This document shows positions 34,085 through 45,301 of a DNA stretch of 64,000 bases, in pieces; the first letter of the stretch is position 1, and every line of letters begins with the position of its first letter. The translations under genes were made by a program, and so were the position numbers. The stretch comes from Hydra vulgaris (taxonomy: Eukaryota; Cnidaria; Hydrozoa; Anthoathecata; Hydridae): positions 63,102,001 to 63,166,000 of the forward strand of contig NC_088920.1 in NCBI RefSeq assembly GCF_038396675.1, given 5' to 3'. Below the pieces are notes generated by a model. The model did not search any database and had not been told where the DNA came from. It was given only the letters and a program-made list of their open reading frames with translations.

Positions 34085-35570
34085 CAAAGTTAAAAAAACG
34101 TATTTTCACTGACAGTAAGGCTCCCATAAAAATGACAGCAGAGAGTGCGTTAGCTCTCTTTGTCGATAATCAGTTTACAAAGAATCAAAACATCGATATT
34201 CAACATACCTCTAAATCGCTTAACGCTGTCATTTACCCACCATACAATTGTTTGTTGGAGGCGAAGAAGCAATGTTATCCCGATTACATCAAAATTACTG
34301 AAATATCTGCCAAAGTTTCTTTAAAATCATTAGTGAACCACACGGTTCAAAGACTTTTGAGTGCACAGAGAGATGTTGTAAAAGCAAGGTTACAGGATTT
34401 TGATTCCAAAAACTAAGTATTTTATTCAAGTGGGCTCAAATTGTCACTATCGTGACAATTTGAGCGTTTATTTTGTATCTATGGTTCCCCTTATATTGAC
34501 TGCTTCGACAATAAGTGAGTCATGTGATTTGATTCTGTGGAATAATCTTGTACCTTCATCAACAAAATATTATCGTCCCATCAAAATAATGTTTCCCAAA
34601 GAAACACCTGATTTTGTAACACAACAAGTTGATAATATTAAAAAAGAAATACAGGATCTGAGCCCCAGTAAGGTTATTGTAGAAGGAGTACAATTTAAAA
34701 TAAATCGACGTTTTCACTAACGATGATCGATGGTAAAACTTGCAGCACTCTTTCCAATACAGCTGCTCAAAATTGTCATATTTGAGGTGCATTACCAAAA
34801 ATAATAAACAATCTAGAAGCAGTGCAAGCATACCAATAAATAAAAATGCTCGTTAATTAGGACTATCAAGTTTACGTGCTTGGATTAAATGCATGGAATG
34901 TGTCCTCAATATATCATACCGTTTTGATATTAAAAATTGGAGAATTGAGAAAACACAGAAAGATGTAACAGAAAGAAAAAAAAAAGGTAGTACAAGAAAA
35001 TTTAAGAAGAGAATTGAATACATTAGTTGATTTACCAAAACAAGACTGTGGCTTTCAGCAATACAGGGAATGTGGCTCGTACTTTTTTTACAACGCAGAG
35101 CCTCACAAGCTACAGGGGTAAATAAATCTCTTATAGAAAGATTTGGTTCAATTCTCCGTAGCTAGGGGTTTGCAATAAATATACCAGCTTTTGAAAATTT
35201 TACCATGCAAACTGCTGATTTGCACATTCAAGAATACTCTTGGTACTAAATGCCGCAAAATGTACACAAATTTTTGATGCATGGAAGCTTCATTATAAAA
35301 GAAGTCATCCTACCATTTGGTAAACTGTCAGAAGAGGCTCAGGAGCATAGAAATAAAGACATTCGAAATTACAGTGAGTTCTATGCAAGAAAACTTTTCA
35401 GAAAAGAAAATGTGGAAGTCATGTTACATCTACTTCTTATAAGCTCTAACCCTTTAATGACTTGTTTAAGGAGACAATAGCCAAAATCTAGTGACAGTTT
35501 TTCCCAATCAGTTTTAGCCTTGCTTAGAGCAGCTGAAGACTTATAGGCAAAAATTTGTTTTTACATGTTA
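34085..35570 (+). pseudogene. Transib transposase, central and C-terminal parts
   Basis: The first piece has FTDSKAPIKMTAESALALFV, VIYPPYNCLLEAKKQCYPDY and SLKSLVNHTVQRLLSAQRDV. A shift near 34400 leads to YFVSMVPLILTAS, LILWNNLVPSSTKYYRPIKI and FKINRRFH. The next frame has LTMIDGKTCSTLSNT (the second catalytic Asp block). Further shifted pieces include SLRAWIKCMECVLNISYRFD (about 34875), LVDLPKQDCG and LSEEAQEHRNKDIRNY (about 35340), which aligns with the RAG1/Transib catalytic Glu region. The first Asp block reads VGSN where DGS is expected, next to a 13-nt hairpin (34434-34465). There are at least five lesions. Confidence 0.7.
34434..34465. repeat. perfect inverted repeat, 13-nt arms, 6-nt loop
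   Basis: GCTCAAATTGTCA/TGACAATTTGAGC, exactly where the first catalytic Asp block of the Transib transposase should be. Confidence 0.85.
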
Positions 35571-36230
35571 TAAAAATGTAATAAAATTTTAAAAAAATAT
35601 TGGTTACAGTGTTTTCTTTTTTTTAAACATTAAATTAAATACCTTTTTTGCAAATGCATTGTTATATTTATATTTTCAGGATTCTGGTTTAGACGAGTTT
35701 TTTTACATACTAGTAATTTAAAAAAATAAAACTAAAATCGGTTTGATTTAAAATTACTCCCCAGAAAATAAAACAAATGTTATAAAATGTTATTTTTAAC
35801 ATTTAAATATGTTTTTAAATATGAATTAAAAATATACAAAATTTACACTGCTTAATATTTCTAAGAAACGATAATTTAACATAGCAAAATAAAAATCATC
35901 ATATCTTAATCTTAAAATGTAACAAATGTAAAATAAATACTAAAGTTACAGTTCTTGACAAATAAAGACATTTTAAGAAATATAAGTGTTTTGCCAGATG
36001 AACACAGATTTCATTTCTAAGAAAATAACTGTAGAATATTGAAACCATGGCACTTAGGGAATTCCAAGTTTTAATCTTATTACCTGAAGACAGTAAAAGT
36101 GCACCCTACTTACGACAATTGCCATGAAATTACTCTACTACCATAACTAACCAAAGTCGTTCTTGTATTTTACATATACAACAACGTTTTACCTATATAT
36201 GAATTTCAGTTCCTTATATTGTGGGGTAAT
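35571..36230. other. 3' non-coding part of the Transib element
   Basis: AT-rich, no gene seen, ending at the right terminal inverted repeat. Confidence 0.5.
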
Positions 36231-36268
36231 ACTTTTGCAACCATAGATCGCCGGAAAGGACCACTGCG

Positions 36269-38408
36269 TCTTATAAAACTGATGGGATACCTACAATAAT
36301 TATCAATATTCTTGGGATTTTTTAACATAACGGTAAACAAAGTTTAACATTTTTAAAATTGTAACCGATTGTGTTGACACTTAATAAAAGCAACTTTTAT
36401 GTCAACACTCCATAAAAATTATTACATGATTTGAGTTTGTCATCAAAAGTTTAAACAAGCAAAATGAGAAGGGCAGATAAATTTTTGGCTTTAATTTAAA
36501 AAAAAAGACGGTGTCTTTGTTAAATTAAGCTTTCAAAAGTGTTGACTTGTTGTGATCCTTGCGTTATCTTTTAATTTATAGAGTTTGGAAGTATGATTAT
36601 ATTGAAAAAAAATTACGATAACAGGTTAAAAACTGATTTAACATCATGAAAACAATAAATTGAAGTATCTTTTTTATATATGTATTGTTTGCTTGTATTC
36701 GTTAAGTTTATATAATAAAATTTTTTTTTATGAAATTATTTATTTTATAACTTTATGTTCGCTTCATTTATAGTTTTACTTTAAACGAAGCGAACTAAAA
36801 CGCGTTTCACTCTTTCTTTTGTTGCTTTTTAATTATGTTAATGACGTAAGAAAAAAAATAACGGTAACTGAAATCTATTTTTTTAATTTTTTATTTTCGT
36901 TTTATTTATTTCACATCAATAAAATTAATAATTTATGTTCTTCAACGAAAATATATTCGACATGTTATTAGGTTTTTAACGCGATCCAAGCCTTATGGAG
37001 AAGCCTCGAATATTTTCATTTCAAATATAATTAAACTAACTACTATCTTTAAACGCTATAAGTATACCATAATTAATCTAATAAAACTGAGTAAAAAAAT
37101 TTCAAAAATTCTTTTCAGAAAATATAAAAAATCTTCTTGAGACCTGGAAAGGCATACTTAGATTAGATTTGGTTCAGTTAACTTATGAATGTTTAATTAA
37201 TGTATGTTTCTTTAACTTGTAAGCGATATGGAGGTACATTATCGACATATTTTACATTTATTAGACTTTCATAAAAACGGTTGCGATACTTACGATTTCA
37301 TTCCATAAAACTAAACGGTTGGTTCAAATTTTGTTCGAATTTGTGAAAAGATTTTTTAAAGTTCGATTATCGAGTTTAAGTTTATAAAATCTAACGTTTT
37401 TTTTTTATTTAAAAAGTTTTACGAATTCATTGTGTTACACTGGTAACAAAACTTCTTAAAATTTGTAAGTATTTTTAAGTTTTATATTCATTCATTTGTT
37501 TTTATTAAAAAAGTTTATGTTTTAAAACTAAACTTATATTGTTACAAAACAATAACTTACGACGACTGCTTTTGTAAAGAGTTAATGATAATAAGTATGG
37601 TGAAATATTTTATAAAAACGATCGATTTTATATCGCTTCATCTCCATTTGAGTATGAAAATTTTTTACAAGAATATTCCAACTTGAAAATATAGCTTTCA
37701 CGAATTTGAAGTTTTGTAAGCGTTTATTTTTATTTATTTTTTTTATTTTTTCAACATATGAAAATATAATATAAGTATTCTCTTGGAAAATACGATAATT
37801 GAGTATGAAAGAATAAGTTTTTTTTAGGTTAAAAGGTAGATCAAAAATAGATGTAGAAAAATAAATATGTTAAAAAAGAAATCAACCTGCCTTTAAAACG
37901 CTACTAGTGCAAAAAAAATGCATATTTATAAACCTTAAAAAATATTCTTCTTTTATGAATTATAAGTTAACACATCACCTCGCCACAAAAACTCTTCGCT
38001 GCAAAAAAATCGTTTTCGTCGCGTGGAAAGCATTGTTTTCACAAACTTTTTACTTTAAAAAATGTTTGCCATGTTTTTGTATGCAAAAAACTAGTACATA
38101 ATGGTAAAGGTATGTACGTATCTATGTCATACTAATTTTATAACATACTAAGGTATTATTCAATTTCATTTTCAAGCGACTATTTTTAATCGATTTTTTT
38201 TCGTTCTAAATGTTTACAACATTTGTACCATATGGTACTATTTCTATTGTAAATTGACAGTTTGTCTATGTTTAATATTTTGGTAAGAACCTGTGTTTCT
38301 TTTGCAAAAAGTTTCAGACAATTAATGTTTTATGAAAGAGCTGTGAATGAGAAATAGTTTTCTTGTTTACGTTGAAATGATTGTTACATAGATTTATTTT
38401 TTAAAACA
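36269..38408. other. non-coding DNA, no gene seen
   Basis: A hairpin with GTGTTGACA/TGTCAACAC arms is at 36371-36408. Otherwise AT-rich sequence without recognisable genes. Confidence 0.45.
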
Positions 38409-38453
38409 GCATCAAATGACATATTTTTTTAAAAACAATATGTCATTTGATGC
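38409..38453. repeat. perfect inverted repeat, 17-nt arms, 11-nt loop
   Basis: GCATCAAATGACATATT and its complement. Confidence 0.9.
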
Positions 38454-38792
38454 GATTTTGTGGTAAATTTTAAATTTAATTGATTATCGGTTTTTCTTAG
38501 GTATGTTTGTTGCTTGTTTTTATATATTATAAATATTACATTTTGTAGCTATGTTTTAATGATGAAATTATTGACTTCTGTTTAGACTTTATTTGCTCAG
38601 TCTAATTAAAGACTTGCATGACATATTTTACTCAAGAAGATATTTTTAAAATTTCATTGAAAGTGTGCACCAGCGCTCATCCTGAGCAAAGTGATTAGCA
38701 CTAAAAAAAAATTGATTTTTTATTGGCATAAGTAATTTAAAAGCAATTAAACATAAAAACAATAAAAGTATATAAACATTAAAGCAATGAAA

Positions 38793-38959
<167 letters not shown>

Positions 38960-39108
38960 GGGTTGGATTAAGTAATCGCGATTTGGGAAATCTGGAAAAA
39001 AAAATCTGTCTTCGAAATTGTAGTTAACGCAAAACCGTGTACTTTGTTTTCAAGTGGCAAATTAACTTAAATTTGTTAACGAAAGGTATAATAAACAAAA
39101 CATTAAAG

Positions 39109-39158
39109 TTACGACTACTAAAGTAATAACACTCTAGTGTTATTACTTTTAGTCGTAA
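39109..39158. repeat. inverted repeat, 23-25-nt arms, 2-nt loop
   Basis: TTACGACTACTAAAGTAATA, continuing ACACT, pairs with 39136-39158 apart from a 2-nt difference. Confidence 0.85.
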
Positions 39159-39940
39159 GTAACCTGAAATGTTCATTTTAATTTTATTGCATTCAAAATG
39201 TTGTTTCAAAATGGATTCAATCAATTTTGTAGCACTTCTGGTTATTAAAAAAGTTTATTAGATCTATTATAAAAATTTATTAAAGTATTAGAAAAAAATT
39301 GCTTTAGTATTTATAACATATTTGTATAACTTCTGTTCTTAAAAATTGCATTGCATAACTAATAAACATAAATGTTTGTCTACGCTGAGATACTGAGAAG
39401 AAGTCGTAAAGTGTTTTTTGTTTATAAACAAATAATTAAAAGTGAAATAGATTCGTCAAGTTTTTTAATCAACGTCGAAATCGAATCAACAAACATTCTT
39501 TATACAAAATTTCTTTAGAAATTTGATTTATAAAAAACATTCACTTGTTTAAATAAAATATTTTGTTTTAATTTATAACTTATATTTAACTTATATTTTG
39601 TTTTAAAAGTGTGATAAAATGTTTAAATTAACAAAATTAAAAAATTGTCTATAATTTTATAATTTTTTTAAGAATTATTTTATTTAAAAGTTTCTTAATT
39701 TATTATTATTTTTTTTATGTATCATTTTAATTTAATATTAATTTATGTATATAATGTTATTATGTAATATATAATATATTTAATAAAAATAAAAAATTGT
39801 ATTTGATTTTTTATTCAATCATTAAATTTATAAAACTTATATGTATGAACATATAGAATATTATAATGTAAGAGTTATAATTTTGATTATTTTAATTATT
39901 TATTTGTTTATTTTTATAATTAATATTTAATTTTACTTTA
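39159..39940. other. AT-rich, probably intronic DNA
   Basis: No coding frame. It ends in a polypyrimidine-like stretch and TTTACTTTAG, a plausible 3' splice site for the exon that follows. Confidence 0.4.
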
Positions 39941-39941
39941 G

Positions 39942-40477
39942 GTTGTCTAATTAAAAGTGAAGATGAGCGTGATAACTATGATTTATTCATTGAATGTTTT
40001 TATGAAAGTCAATCATCATTTACTGATGAAATAGAATCAGTTGTTGATCAACAATGGTGGATTATTTCGATTGACGATGGAAAAACTTCTTACTTAACTT
40101 CTTGCGAAAATTATTTCATAAATCATTACTTAAAATCTGGAAGAAAGTTGTGGTCGTTAGATGTTGATAAAAGTATTTTAAGTGATGAAGAAAAAAAACT
40201 TTTAATACAATGTTCAACTAATGTTCGCGATTTCACCTTTTATTGTCCAATTAATTTCAAAGGATGGAAACCGAAAGTTAAGATTGAAAAGTTGAAGATG
40301 TGGATCTCATGTTATTTAATAACCAAAAAAGATTTTGAAGAGAATTTTCTTCCGTGGATTAATCTTTGTGAAGAATTAATTTTATTAAATAAATTTATGA
40401 ATGGATTTGTTGTTCAAATATCAAGAGGTTTAAGATCGAGTACCGTGGTGAATGTTTTCACCACCTCGTTGAATTAA
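39942..40477 (+). CDS. unidentified C-terminal exon
   Basis: After an acceptor-like TTTACTTTAG (ending 39941) the frame stays open for 178 codons to TAA at 40475-40477. It starts (G)CLIKSEDERDNYDLFIECF and continues QQWWIISIDDGKTSYL, HYLKSGRKLWSLDVDK, FYCPINFKGWKPKVKIEKLK and FLPWINLCEELILLNKF. The sequence is Trp-, Asp- and Glu-rich, well balanced and unlike the AT-driven noise around it, and it has no internal stops, so I take it as a real last exon. I do not recognise a family. No upstream exon is convincing between 36.3 and 39.9 kb. The ATG at 40148 is internal to the open frame and is not needed as a start. It may be a lineage-restricted gene. Confidence 0.5.
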
Positions 40478-42870
40478 AAAAGTTTACAACACCATAAAAT
40501 ATCCAATAACTTAAATATATTAAATAAAAACTATAATTATAAATAACCAATGAAATATTTAATTTATTATTTTATGATAAAAATGTTTTTAAATATACAA
40601 ATTAATTTTACTTGTTAATTAGATTTAATATTTAAAAGTTTAAATTTTTCTGAATGAAATATCATAAAATAATTCGTTTTCAAATATATTAATAGTTATA
40701 ATTATAATATAAATTATTACATATAACTATTATTATGGTATATAAATTTTAATTTTTTTTTTTTTTTTTTTAGTATTATTATAAATGATCTTATACTTGT
40801 ATAATGATAAATTACGGTACATAATTTATTATTGTATTTTCTTTAAATATTATATTTTCATTTTTTAATTATTATGTTATTATTATATGATTTTTTAAAT
40901 AATATCGTTAATAAATACTTGTTAAATATTTTATGTATACTTTTATATTTTATGTTTATTAATTTTTCTTTAAATTAGCAAATAAAATAATAAATTTTTT
41001 TATTTTATTATCAATTTCTTTTCAAATATTATCGTACTATATTTTAGATAAAGTCATAAGTTTTTGATTTGATTAAACTTTGATAATTTTGTAATAAGAA
41101 ATTGAACTTTGAAAGTTTTATAAAAAAAAAAAAAAATTTGTATTAGATTCGCGCTTTTTAAATACTTTTTACACAAATTTATATTATATTTATTATTTAT
41201 ATTTATTATTATATTTATATTATAGTTATCGCAATTAATGAGCTAATTAATAAAAAAGTTAAATTTCTGAATAAAGATCCTTGTTTGCCAACATAAAAAG
41301 ATGCATGGCAGGGAGTAAAGGGTATAGTTTTCCTCTATGCACACACATGCATGGACGCCCTTGTAATTTGTTTATGTTCCAGATAGGACATTTCCACGTA
41401 TTTATACCTATGCCAAAGGAGGAGGCTAAAATTTTAAAAATTAGAATGGCTAAGGTCTGGAAACAAAGAGCCCTAGTAAAGTCTATCTTTATTTGATTCG
41501 TTATTAAAACAAAAACAAGTCTCCACCGTTGTTGTCCTATACAATAACCTTTATGCCATGCACATTTATATCGTGTAATTAAACTTTATTAAAATTAATA
41601 TTTGTATATATATTTAAAGACGTTTTTAAATTGCGCAAACAAGGGGCTTTGGGGTCGTTTAAAGTATCTTGGTACCTCCTCCATCTTTTTTTTTTTTTTT
41701 TAACTTATCATTGTAAAACCCGAAAAAATTAATGGTTTGCTATACAATGAAAATCATCGTGCATCGTGAACGATGAAAATCATCGTTCAAATTATAAAAA
41801 ATTATCACAAACATGGTATAGAATAAAAATGATATATTGAATGTTAAAGAATTCTGAATTAAAAATTATTTAGTTATTTTGCTGTCAGTATAATACTTTG
41901 AAAAAATATTTGGTTTTGGTTACAAAAGTTTTAATCTATGTACGCAAAAATAAGCACTTAACTTTATGAACTTTTAAATATGATTTGAGGTCAAAACATT
42001 GGCAGAAAACACTATGGTACACTCATATTTTTGTCTTTCTTGCAAATCAATAAAATAAGTATTTTTTAGCAAAAATAATTTTAAGTCCTGGGCCAAGTTT
42101 AAAGCTTGTTTTTTTTTGAAGATTTATGAAAGCGTGATTCTCTAAATATCTGATTTCCAAATTAAAGACATCAATTGTTTAAAACTAATCATATTTATTG
42201 CTTATCATTTAGTCTAACTATTCAGTTACAAACCCTCAAAAGCAATTTAAATAAATCTTGTTTTAAAATAAAAATTTAGGGCAAAAACAAAACTTTTTTG
42301 TTTGGAATTACTTTGTTTTTTATTTATTAATTAATTAAGGATATGCTCACTTTCGCCAGGCTTTACAATTGTAACACATAATCGAGTCTTCCTTTGGAGA
42401 TTTCATGAACTTTTCATTGCAACCTAATACAACAACAGTCTTTTAAAATTATTATTTCGTTTTTTTATTATTAAAACCATGAAAAATTACAAATAAATTT
42501 TTAAAGTTACAAAACCCCGGGACATGCATTTACCAATAGTGCACTTCTTGTGCAACCACACCGGGACCTGCATTTACGACACATGATCTAATGTTATGCG
42601 GCGGATCCTTATATTTTCTTTGCAAATTAAATAACATATTTCTGTACCACCTCCAGCTCTACTTTTTACTTTAAATTGTGTTAAATTATCTTTAATTGAT
42701 TAAAATTCTTTTTTCATCTTTTAGTTTTACCATCATTATTTTTACTTCTTGATTCTTTCTTTTATTTTGCTCTAAAATACTTCTTATTTGCAAACAAGTA
42801 TTAATAATATTGGATAGTTATAAAAGTTAAATGTTCAAGGTTTTTTTTTAGGGGTACAGAAGTAATAATA
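40478..42870. other. very AT-rich non-coding DNA
   Basis: No gene seen. A small GAACGATG/CATCGTTC hairpin is at about 41767-41787. Confidence 0.45.
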
Positions 42871-42872
42871 TA

Positions 42873-43022
42873 GAAATTCTTAGAAATTTCTATGGGATTT
42901 CTATAGAATAACTATTAATTTCTATATAAATTGATATAAAACTTTTTTTCTATAAAAAACAAGTAGAAAAAAATGTTCCATAGAAATTTTTATAGAAATT
43001 AACAGATATTCTATAGAAATTA
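42873..43022. mobile_element. fold-back MITE-like element
   Basis: AGAAATTTCTATGGGATTTC and TTTCTATAGAATAACTATTA on the left are matched by complementary TAACAGATATTCTATAGAAA and ATAGAAATTTTTATAG on the right, around a T-rich loop. Confidence 0.6.
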
Positions 43023-43069
43023 AGAAGTTTTAAGTCGTGGACGTTAGCGCCCAGAACAATAATTTTTTT

Positions 43070-43109
43070 AACTTATTTTCATATTCAAGTTTGTATATGA
43101 AAATAAGTT
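43070..43109. repeat. perfect inverted repeat, 15-nt arms, 10-nt loop
   Basis: AACTTATTTTCATAT and its complement, just beyond the truncated 3' side of the LINE. Confidence 0.85.
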
Positions 43110-43229
43110 TAAACATTTGAAGAAAATGTTTCAATGGCGTAATCAAAATTGTTTACGATTAGTTAAATAACTTTTCAACAATTTTAAAACATTACCTGTT
43201 ATGCGATAATATTTATACGATTTATATTT

Positions 43230-45117
43230 TATTTTTCAAGCAAGAACTTTATGATCAAAGGTATCAAACGTTTTTGCTAAATCAATAAATATTCCCTTTG
43301 TGAACTTAGAATTATTAAATGAGTCTGATGTAATTCTTGTAAGCTGAATAATAGCATGCTCTGTTAAATTAGTATTTTTAAATCCATATTGCATGTTATA
43401 TAATAACTTGTTTGATAAAAGGTGATTGTAAATTCTGTTGTACAAAGTTTATCCTAAAACTTTAGAAAAAACAGAGAGGATAGAAATTTGACGAAAGTGT
43501 TTTACATTAGTTTTTTCTCCTTCTTTAAATATAGGAATAATTTTTCCTATTTTTAAATTATCAGGAAAAACTCCGTGTATAATAGAGCATTTAAAAATTT
43601 GGAAAAGTATGCCTTTTCAAACGTCAAAGCAGTTTATAATAACATTCTCATTGATATCATCTAGACCAACTGCTTTATTTGACTTTTACAATTCAAAAGC
43701 ACTTTCAAACTCTTCAAAAGACAAATCAAAAAAATTTAGATACGAGTTTAGAGGTTCAATGTTGCCTTTATTAAATTTTTAGGGTTTGGAATTTTTTTGG
43801 CTAGGTTTGGTCCTACAGTTACAAAATATTTATTAAATTCGGAAGCAAATGTTTTTTGATCAAGAAAAAAATGATCATCTACTTTAATAAGCGATGTTTT
43901 TTTAGTGTTACCAGTAATTTCGTTTATTAGTTGCCAAGTGCGTTTTGAGTTTAATTTGTATTTTTCAAGTAAATTAGTGTAGTTTATTTATTTTGGATTT
44001 TTCCTTAGGCGTTCAAATAGTCTTACGTTATTTTTATAAATGGTCTTACTCTCAGTTGTTTTTGATATTAAATATTTAATATAAAGTTTTTGTTTAACTT
44101 TAGAAGATGTTAGAATACCCTTAGTAATCCATAGCGATTTAATTTTTTATGTTTGTAATTTATTTCTACTTTTGGAAAATTGATGTCATAAATTTCGTAA
44201 AAAATTATAAAAAAAGATTTATATATTAAATTAATGTCTACAAAAAAGTTAATAATGTCCCAAATAACTAAAGAAAGTTGATATTTAAAAGATTCTAGGT
44301 TTTTATTATAAAAAATTCGTTTTTCAAAAGATTTTTTTTTTATTATATCAAATTTTCGCATAAATATCTATTGAAAAGAAAATAGGGAAATGATCAGATA
44401 TGTTACTTTTAATAATGCCTTTTTAAAACGAATTATTAAAAATATCGTTTGGTATAATGTTATCAATTAAGGAAGTTGTTGTTTGAGTAATTTAGTTGGT
44501 TTGTTTGTTAGATGAACTGCTCCATATTTAAATATGTCATTATAAAACCCATTAATGTCTTTTTTGACGTGATACTCAAAGCCATTTAAATTCAGATCGC
44601 CTAATATGTAAAGTAATTCCGTTTCGTGGTTGCTTTTATTTATAACATCATCATGTAAAAATGTACTAAATGTTTTAAATTCGCCAGTAGTTGGGCGATA
44701 ACAACAGCTAATCACAATGTTTTTAGTATTATTGATCAATATTTCAATCGTTAAAACCTCTATATTGACGTCAGAAATACTCTTGTCATACCTAATATAA
44801 TACCATAGGTTTTCCTTTACATAAATAGTTAAACCACCGCCGCGTTTATTTGTTTTCCGCCCTAATGAAATCAAATTATAGCCCGGTATTTTAAAATTAT
44901 TATCTAAATTTGAGTCATCAGAACTACACCAGGTTCCAGTTGGGATATTACACTAAAAATAGTTAGATTTTTCTCAAAAATATTGCAAAGATTTTCAAAA
45001 TTTTTTTAAAACTTCTTTTATTTATGTAAATGGCATTAAATTTATCACGCTCAAAAAATTCTTTTATTCCAAAATTATAAAAATAGCAGCAGTTGCATTG
45101 AAAAGCATCTGTTTCAC
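43230..45117 (-). pseudogene. LINE ORF2: AP-type endonuclease plus partial reverse transcriptase
   Basis: The endonuclease part (44467-45100) has DKFNAIYINKRSF, KRGGGLTIYVKENLWY, NIVISCCYRPTTGEF and YILGDLNLNGF, in the order of EEP-fold LINE endonucleases. A linker follows (TWQLINEITGNTKKTSLIK at about 43920). The reverse transcriptase has LKSNKAVGLDDINENVI (about 43680), GKIIPIFKEGEKTN, ISILSVFSKVLG, LLYNMQYGFKNTNLTEHAI and motif A GIFIDLAKTFDTFDHKV (about 43260). It ends before the YxDD box. Several stops and frameshifts make it a dead copy. The 5' side is cut at 45117 by the P-element insertion. Confidence 0.8.
45111..45117. repeat. target-site duplication, left copy
   Basis: GTTTCAC immediately outside the left P-element end CATAGT. 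The same seven bases follow the right end at 49996-50002. Confidence 0.85.
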
Positions 45118-45301
45118 CATAGTATAGTTATAAGAAAGATATAGTTTGGAAGCGAACAATAGCGCATTGTTTTAACTCTTTCATACTGTTTTTTCTCGTT
45201 TCCGGACTTCCGAACCTGCACAAAAAGATTGTTGTTGTTAGCGGTTGCCTGTTATTTTTTTAAGTTGTCTTTCTATTTTTATTGAAATTGATTTTTTTGA
45301 T

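Larger units (their letters stand above)
26162..34087. mobile_element. nested element (about 7.9 kb) inside the Transib transposase
   Basis: The two ends carry related subterminal sequence in opposite orientation: AGTTGGCTAACAGT at 26328-26341 and its complement at 34053-34066. AGTCGGCTT words are near 26235 and (inverted) 34045. The left end also has many AGTTGGCC/GGCCCAACT words in both orientations. CTACCA flanks both sides (about 26160 and 34080) and may be the target duplication. The insert encodes, on the minus strand, a Tnp2-like transposase and a DUF4806-like multi-exon gene, a plausible gene pair of one CACTA-like transposon. Exact ends are uncertain by about 20 bp. Confidence 0.55.
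25321..36268 (+). mobile_element. Transib element (RAG1-related), interrupted
   Basis: The terminal inverted repeats match. The left end, 25321-25359, begins CGCACGGTGGTCCTTT and ends ATCTATGGTTGCAAAAG. The complement of the right end, 36231-36268, begins CGCAGTGGTCCTTT and ends ATCTATGGTTGCAAAAG. That is about 37 of 39 positions aligned, with a 2-nt gap and five mismatches. The left end contains CACGGTG, close to the CACWATG/RSS-heptamer-like ends of Transib. Between the ends are an N-terminal transposase exon (25877-26176) and the rest of the transposase (34085-35570), separated by a foreign segment of about 7.9 kb. I could not identify a matching 5-bp target duplication. Confidence 0.75.

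Noticed and set aside
41281..41496. 71-residue plus-strand protein
   Set aside because: No recognisable motif, no splice context, and the region around it is featureless.
45245..45301. Upstream ATG as the P-transposase start
   Set aside because: The THAP domain starts with MPGENC at 45302. The 19 extra residues are hydrophobic and not part of the family.
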